Below, one piece after another: positions 61,641-64,000 of a stretch of 64,000 bases of DNA; position 1 is the first letter of the stretch, and the number at the start of each line of letters is the position of its first letter. This DNA is from Mesodorylaimus sp. YZB2_4. Its lineage: Eukaryota > Nematoda > Enoplea > Dorylaimida > Dorylaimidae. A program made the position numbers and the translations under genes. Location: contig JASANH010000863.1 of assembly GCA_030248295.1 (NCBI GenBank), positions 186,001 through 250,000 of the forward strand, in the 5' to 3' direction. Below the pieces are notes generated by a model. That model searched no databases. It had not been told where the DNA came from and saw nothing but the letters and a program-made list of their open reading frames with translations.

Positions 61641-62010
61641 TTGCCGCGGTGGTGGTGCAGCGGCGGCATTCGTCTCTGCATATTGCTTGAGAGCGAGTGG
61701 CTGGACTCGTCCCGGGTTCGATCCCCAGTGGCGGTGATCGTTTTGCGAACCATAAACCCTCGCTGACCTTGCACGCCAGGCCGTGGGTGACTCACCCGGT
61801 ACCGTCGAGGTGCTGAATGGAGATACGGAACCCAAACGATGAGACAGTCTAGGCTATCGAACATAGAATTGGTTCACAGGTCACCCGCCGTTGTCCAAGG
61901 AGGTCAGAGTGTCTGGCCTAGGAGGCCCCGTGTGGAGACGCACAGAGAGACTGCTTGTGCGCTGGTCCCCGCATAGCATTGCTTGGAGGGTTCAATTTCT
62001 AGCTTTCTTC
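61641..62010 (+). repeat. full-length tRNA-derived SINE copy
   Basis: The head GCGGTGGTGGTGCAGCGGCG (A-box-like) and B box GGGTTCGATCCCC are followed by the body GTGACTCACCCGGTACCGTC...GAGGTGCTGAATGGAGATAC. It ends near GTGCGCTGGTCCCCGCA. It is about 370 bp and the best example of the family here. Confidence 0.7.
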
Positions 62011-63284
62011 AGGCAAAACGGGATCCTCTCAAGTAACAAAAAATCAAATCCTCTCAAAAAAATTTTTGTAGAAAATAGGTAGACCAACCTGGGTCAACGG
62101 TGACCCGTTGAGCCTCTCCCGAACTCCACGCGGTTGCGAGCTACAATTTGACAATTATCCTACCCGACTTCCTGATACACGGACACCGCCGGTCGCTAAT
62201 CGTGGCTGCTCGCATTCTGGCCAATCACCGATCTGTCCCAGCCGAGCCAAATTTTGAAGCCAGTCACCAAAACACCCTGGAAAACGATCAGTGCTCCCAG
62301 CTTCTAATTTTTTGTGTTCAGTAGGGCCCCGTACTCGCGCTTGCTCGCCATAGCAAACTAGTGCAGAGAGTTAGCAGGAATAACCTACACAGTTGACAGG
62401 ACAATGCGAGTAAAATGACCACTCTTTTCAGGCAGCAGTACAAGTCATTTCTGATCAGAAAACCAATAGTCGGATGAACGATAATGACTGAGTTAACGGG
62501 GACACAGCACACGGTGGTGGGGGATCTGAAGAATACGATATGATAACGTCACTCTATAAATGTCGACATGCACATGTATTTAGTTTCGCGTTCACAAGCA
62601 CACACTGTATGTTACACACACGAGTAGAGTTCAACATGCCCCTATCTCGTTTGCCCATGTCCATACTGTATGTGCGAGTATGCTCATAATTTACTGTCAC
62701 GGTAGAGTTCGTATCTCCCGCATAGATATCATATAGTGTAGCGTGCGTTAGTGTAAGGCTTGCTCGCCAGGGCTACGGCCAGAGCAGGCGACCGGTGTGA
62801 TGTATGGGAGAACCGTAATATAATTCTCGTCTAGTGCGGTTGGCCTCGAGATTGCTCTTCTCCACACGCGGTCACGTCGGACGGCAACGTGACATTTCTG
62901 GCGAGCTTGGCAGGAGGCCGAGGAGCGGTGGAGGAGAGTTGTGGCTAGAGTGGCGAACTCGTAAGTCGAGTTGGTTTTGGGCGTTAGAAAGTGATTGTTT
63001 TTGATTGCCGTGTAAGGTTTACACGTGCGGAATATTTGCGACCGGTTCGGTCTGCGGAATACTGCGTTTTCACGGGCAGCTGTTGGATTACGGCTTGCGG
63101 AGTACCGTGCACACGGGCAACTACGGATCGTAGTTTGCGGATTACCGTGGTGATCGCAGTCTGGAGTGACTTGCGGAGTGCGTTTGAGTGTGCACGAACC
63201 TGGTAGGGTCATTGTGTCCTTTAAGTAGGCTATTGGGTGTTTGGTGCTTCGAAAGGTGCCGTGCAGAAAGGTTTCGTTCGCAAG
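62011..63284. other. probable 5' LTR and leader of the downstream retrotransposon
   Basis: The region precedes gag directly, and a TATA-like CTCTATAAATG lies at about 62551. TTGCGGA(T/G)TACCGTG units repeat at 63095-63150 in the leader. LTR ends and primer-binding site could not be fixed, because the partner LTR lies off the window. Confidence 0.4.
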
Positions 63285-64000
63285 AATGGCTGCAAAATTT
63301 AGTATCACGTATGCGGAATTGCGTGAAAAGTTACCTCCTTGGGTGAAGAAAGAGGTGTTGAAGGCCTATTGCGATGCCAACAACGTGAAGGTCTTGGCCA
63401 CGGCTACGAAGCAGGATATGGTAGACGAACTCGGCAAGGCTATCTTTGTTGGATTGGACCAAGATGCTGCGCACGGAGGTGGCAGCGGGGAAAGTACTTG
63501 GGAAACGGCCATGATTGATTTCAGCCCATACATGACTGAAAGTACGAGTAAAAAGCCGCCAAAAGGAGACGGAGAGTATGGGGGAGCGGATGAAGTGCCG
63601 GGTAAGGTGGCGCCCATGATGAATCCGCAACGTCCACGCCTGGATCAAGGCGATGGTGGCACAGGTTTTGCTCAGATGATGATGCAACAACAGGCCATGT
63701 TCTTCGAGTTCCTGTAGAAACAACAGCAGAGGCAGGACGAGGACAGGCGCCGCGAAGCTGAGGAACGGAAACGCCAGGAAGAGAGGCAATTGGAGCAGCA
63801 TAAGATGATGCTGGAACAGATGCAGGCTTTGACTGTTTTGATTCGGTCACCGCCGCAGGCTGGTAGTACGCAGCCAAGTCAAACGTCTGTAGTATCCCCG
63901 TCTGTGAATCTGCCAGGTTTAAAGATCGCAGTGTTTTCGGGCGACGTTGAAAAGATAGACCCATTCGAGTGGTTGGAGACTTTTCGTACGTATAGTACGT
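63285..64000 (+). mobile_element. LTR retrotransposon gag (BEL/Pao or Gypsy type), cut by window end
   Basis: The frame from ATG 63285 opens MAAKFSITYAELREKLPPWV. A Gln/Glu/Arg-rich coiled-coil stretch around 63720-63800 and then PGLKIAVFSGDVEKIDPFEW follow. This last block is typical of gag proteins of LTR retrotransposons. An in-frame TAG at 63715-63717 interrupts it, so this copy is damaged or uses readthrough. The protein would form the particle that packages element RNA. Protease, RT and integrase lie beyond the window. Confidence 0.7.

Noticed and set aside
63331..63964. minus-strand open frames of 156 and 147 aa
   Set aside because: They are antisense shadows of the gag frame, which has the recognisable PGLKIAVFSGD block.

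Overview
The window is eukaryotic nuclear DNA from an invertebrate animal. Its genes have many short-to-medium spliceosomal introns. It encodes a tyrosine-decarboxylase-type enzyme (a protostome family), a DEG/ENaC channel, a peptide-type GPCR and secreted LRR and C-type-lectin proteins, and it is crowded with animal transposons. A nematode or another ecdysozoan fits best, because of the tdc-type decarboxylase, the many dispersed TTTCCCGCC motifs and the T-rich acceptors. That placement is inference. An odd trait is that introns end mostly in TAG rather than CAG.

Layout. 1-780: tRNA-derived SINEs in an intron. 822-5354 (+): tyrosine/aromatic amino acid decarboxylase, 5' end outside the window, with a MITE next to its last acceptor. 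6603-13132 (+): secreted LRR protein of three exons (715 aa predicted). 13577-20199 (+): complete ribonucleotide reductase large subunit (820 aa predicted) with a pair of 84-nt, apparently mutually exclusive exons that encode the allosteric-specificity region. 20.2-24 kb: transposons and SINEs. 24041-25039 (-): single-exon GPCR interrupted by one TGA. 27.2-30.9 kb: a long palindromic element split by a hAT-like insertion. 31-31.75 kb (+): possible GPCR tail exons. 33165-34954 (-): DEG/ENaC channel, perhaps broken at its 5' part. 36650-37898 (+): C-type lectin plus PAN/apple protein. 38.9-42 kb: three inverted-repeat elements and an LTR. 42.25-44.8 kb: a decayed non-LTR retrotransposon whose ORF1 carries a zinc knuckle followed by a NADAR (YbiA-like) domain. 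46.1-50.7 kb (-): membrane and cysteine-rich exons of unknown genes. 52143-60744 (-): a complete 17-exon gene (726 aa predicted) with N-terminal zinc fingers and a C-terminal WD40 part like TFIIIC subunit GTF3C2. 61.6-62.0 kb: SINE. 63285-64000 (+): gag of an LTR retrotransposon cut by the window edge.

The two strongest leads are the RNR exon pair and the NADAR domain in a retrotransposon ORF1. The exon pair would give two R1 enzymes that differ only in the loop linking the dNTP effector site to the substrate site. NADAR enzymes act on riboflavin intermediates or remove ADP-ribose from guanosine. A third theme is a set of non-autonomous hAT-like elements, each with its own short repeat packed near both ends. 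The genes look like independent housekeeping and sensory loci, not a cluster with one function.
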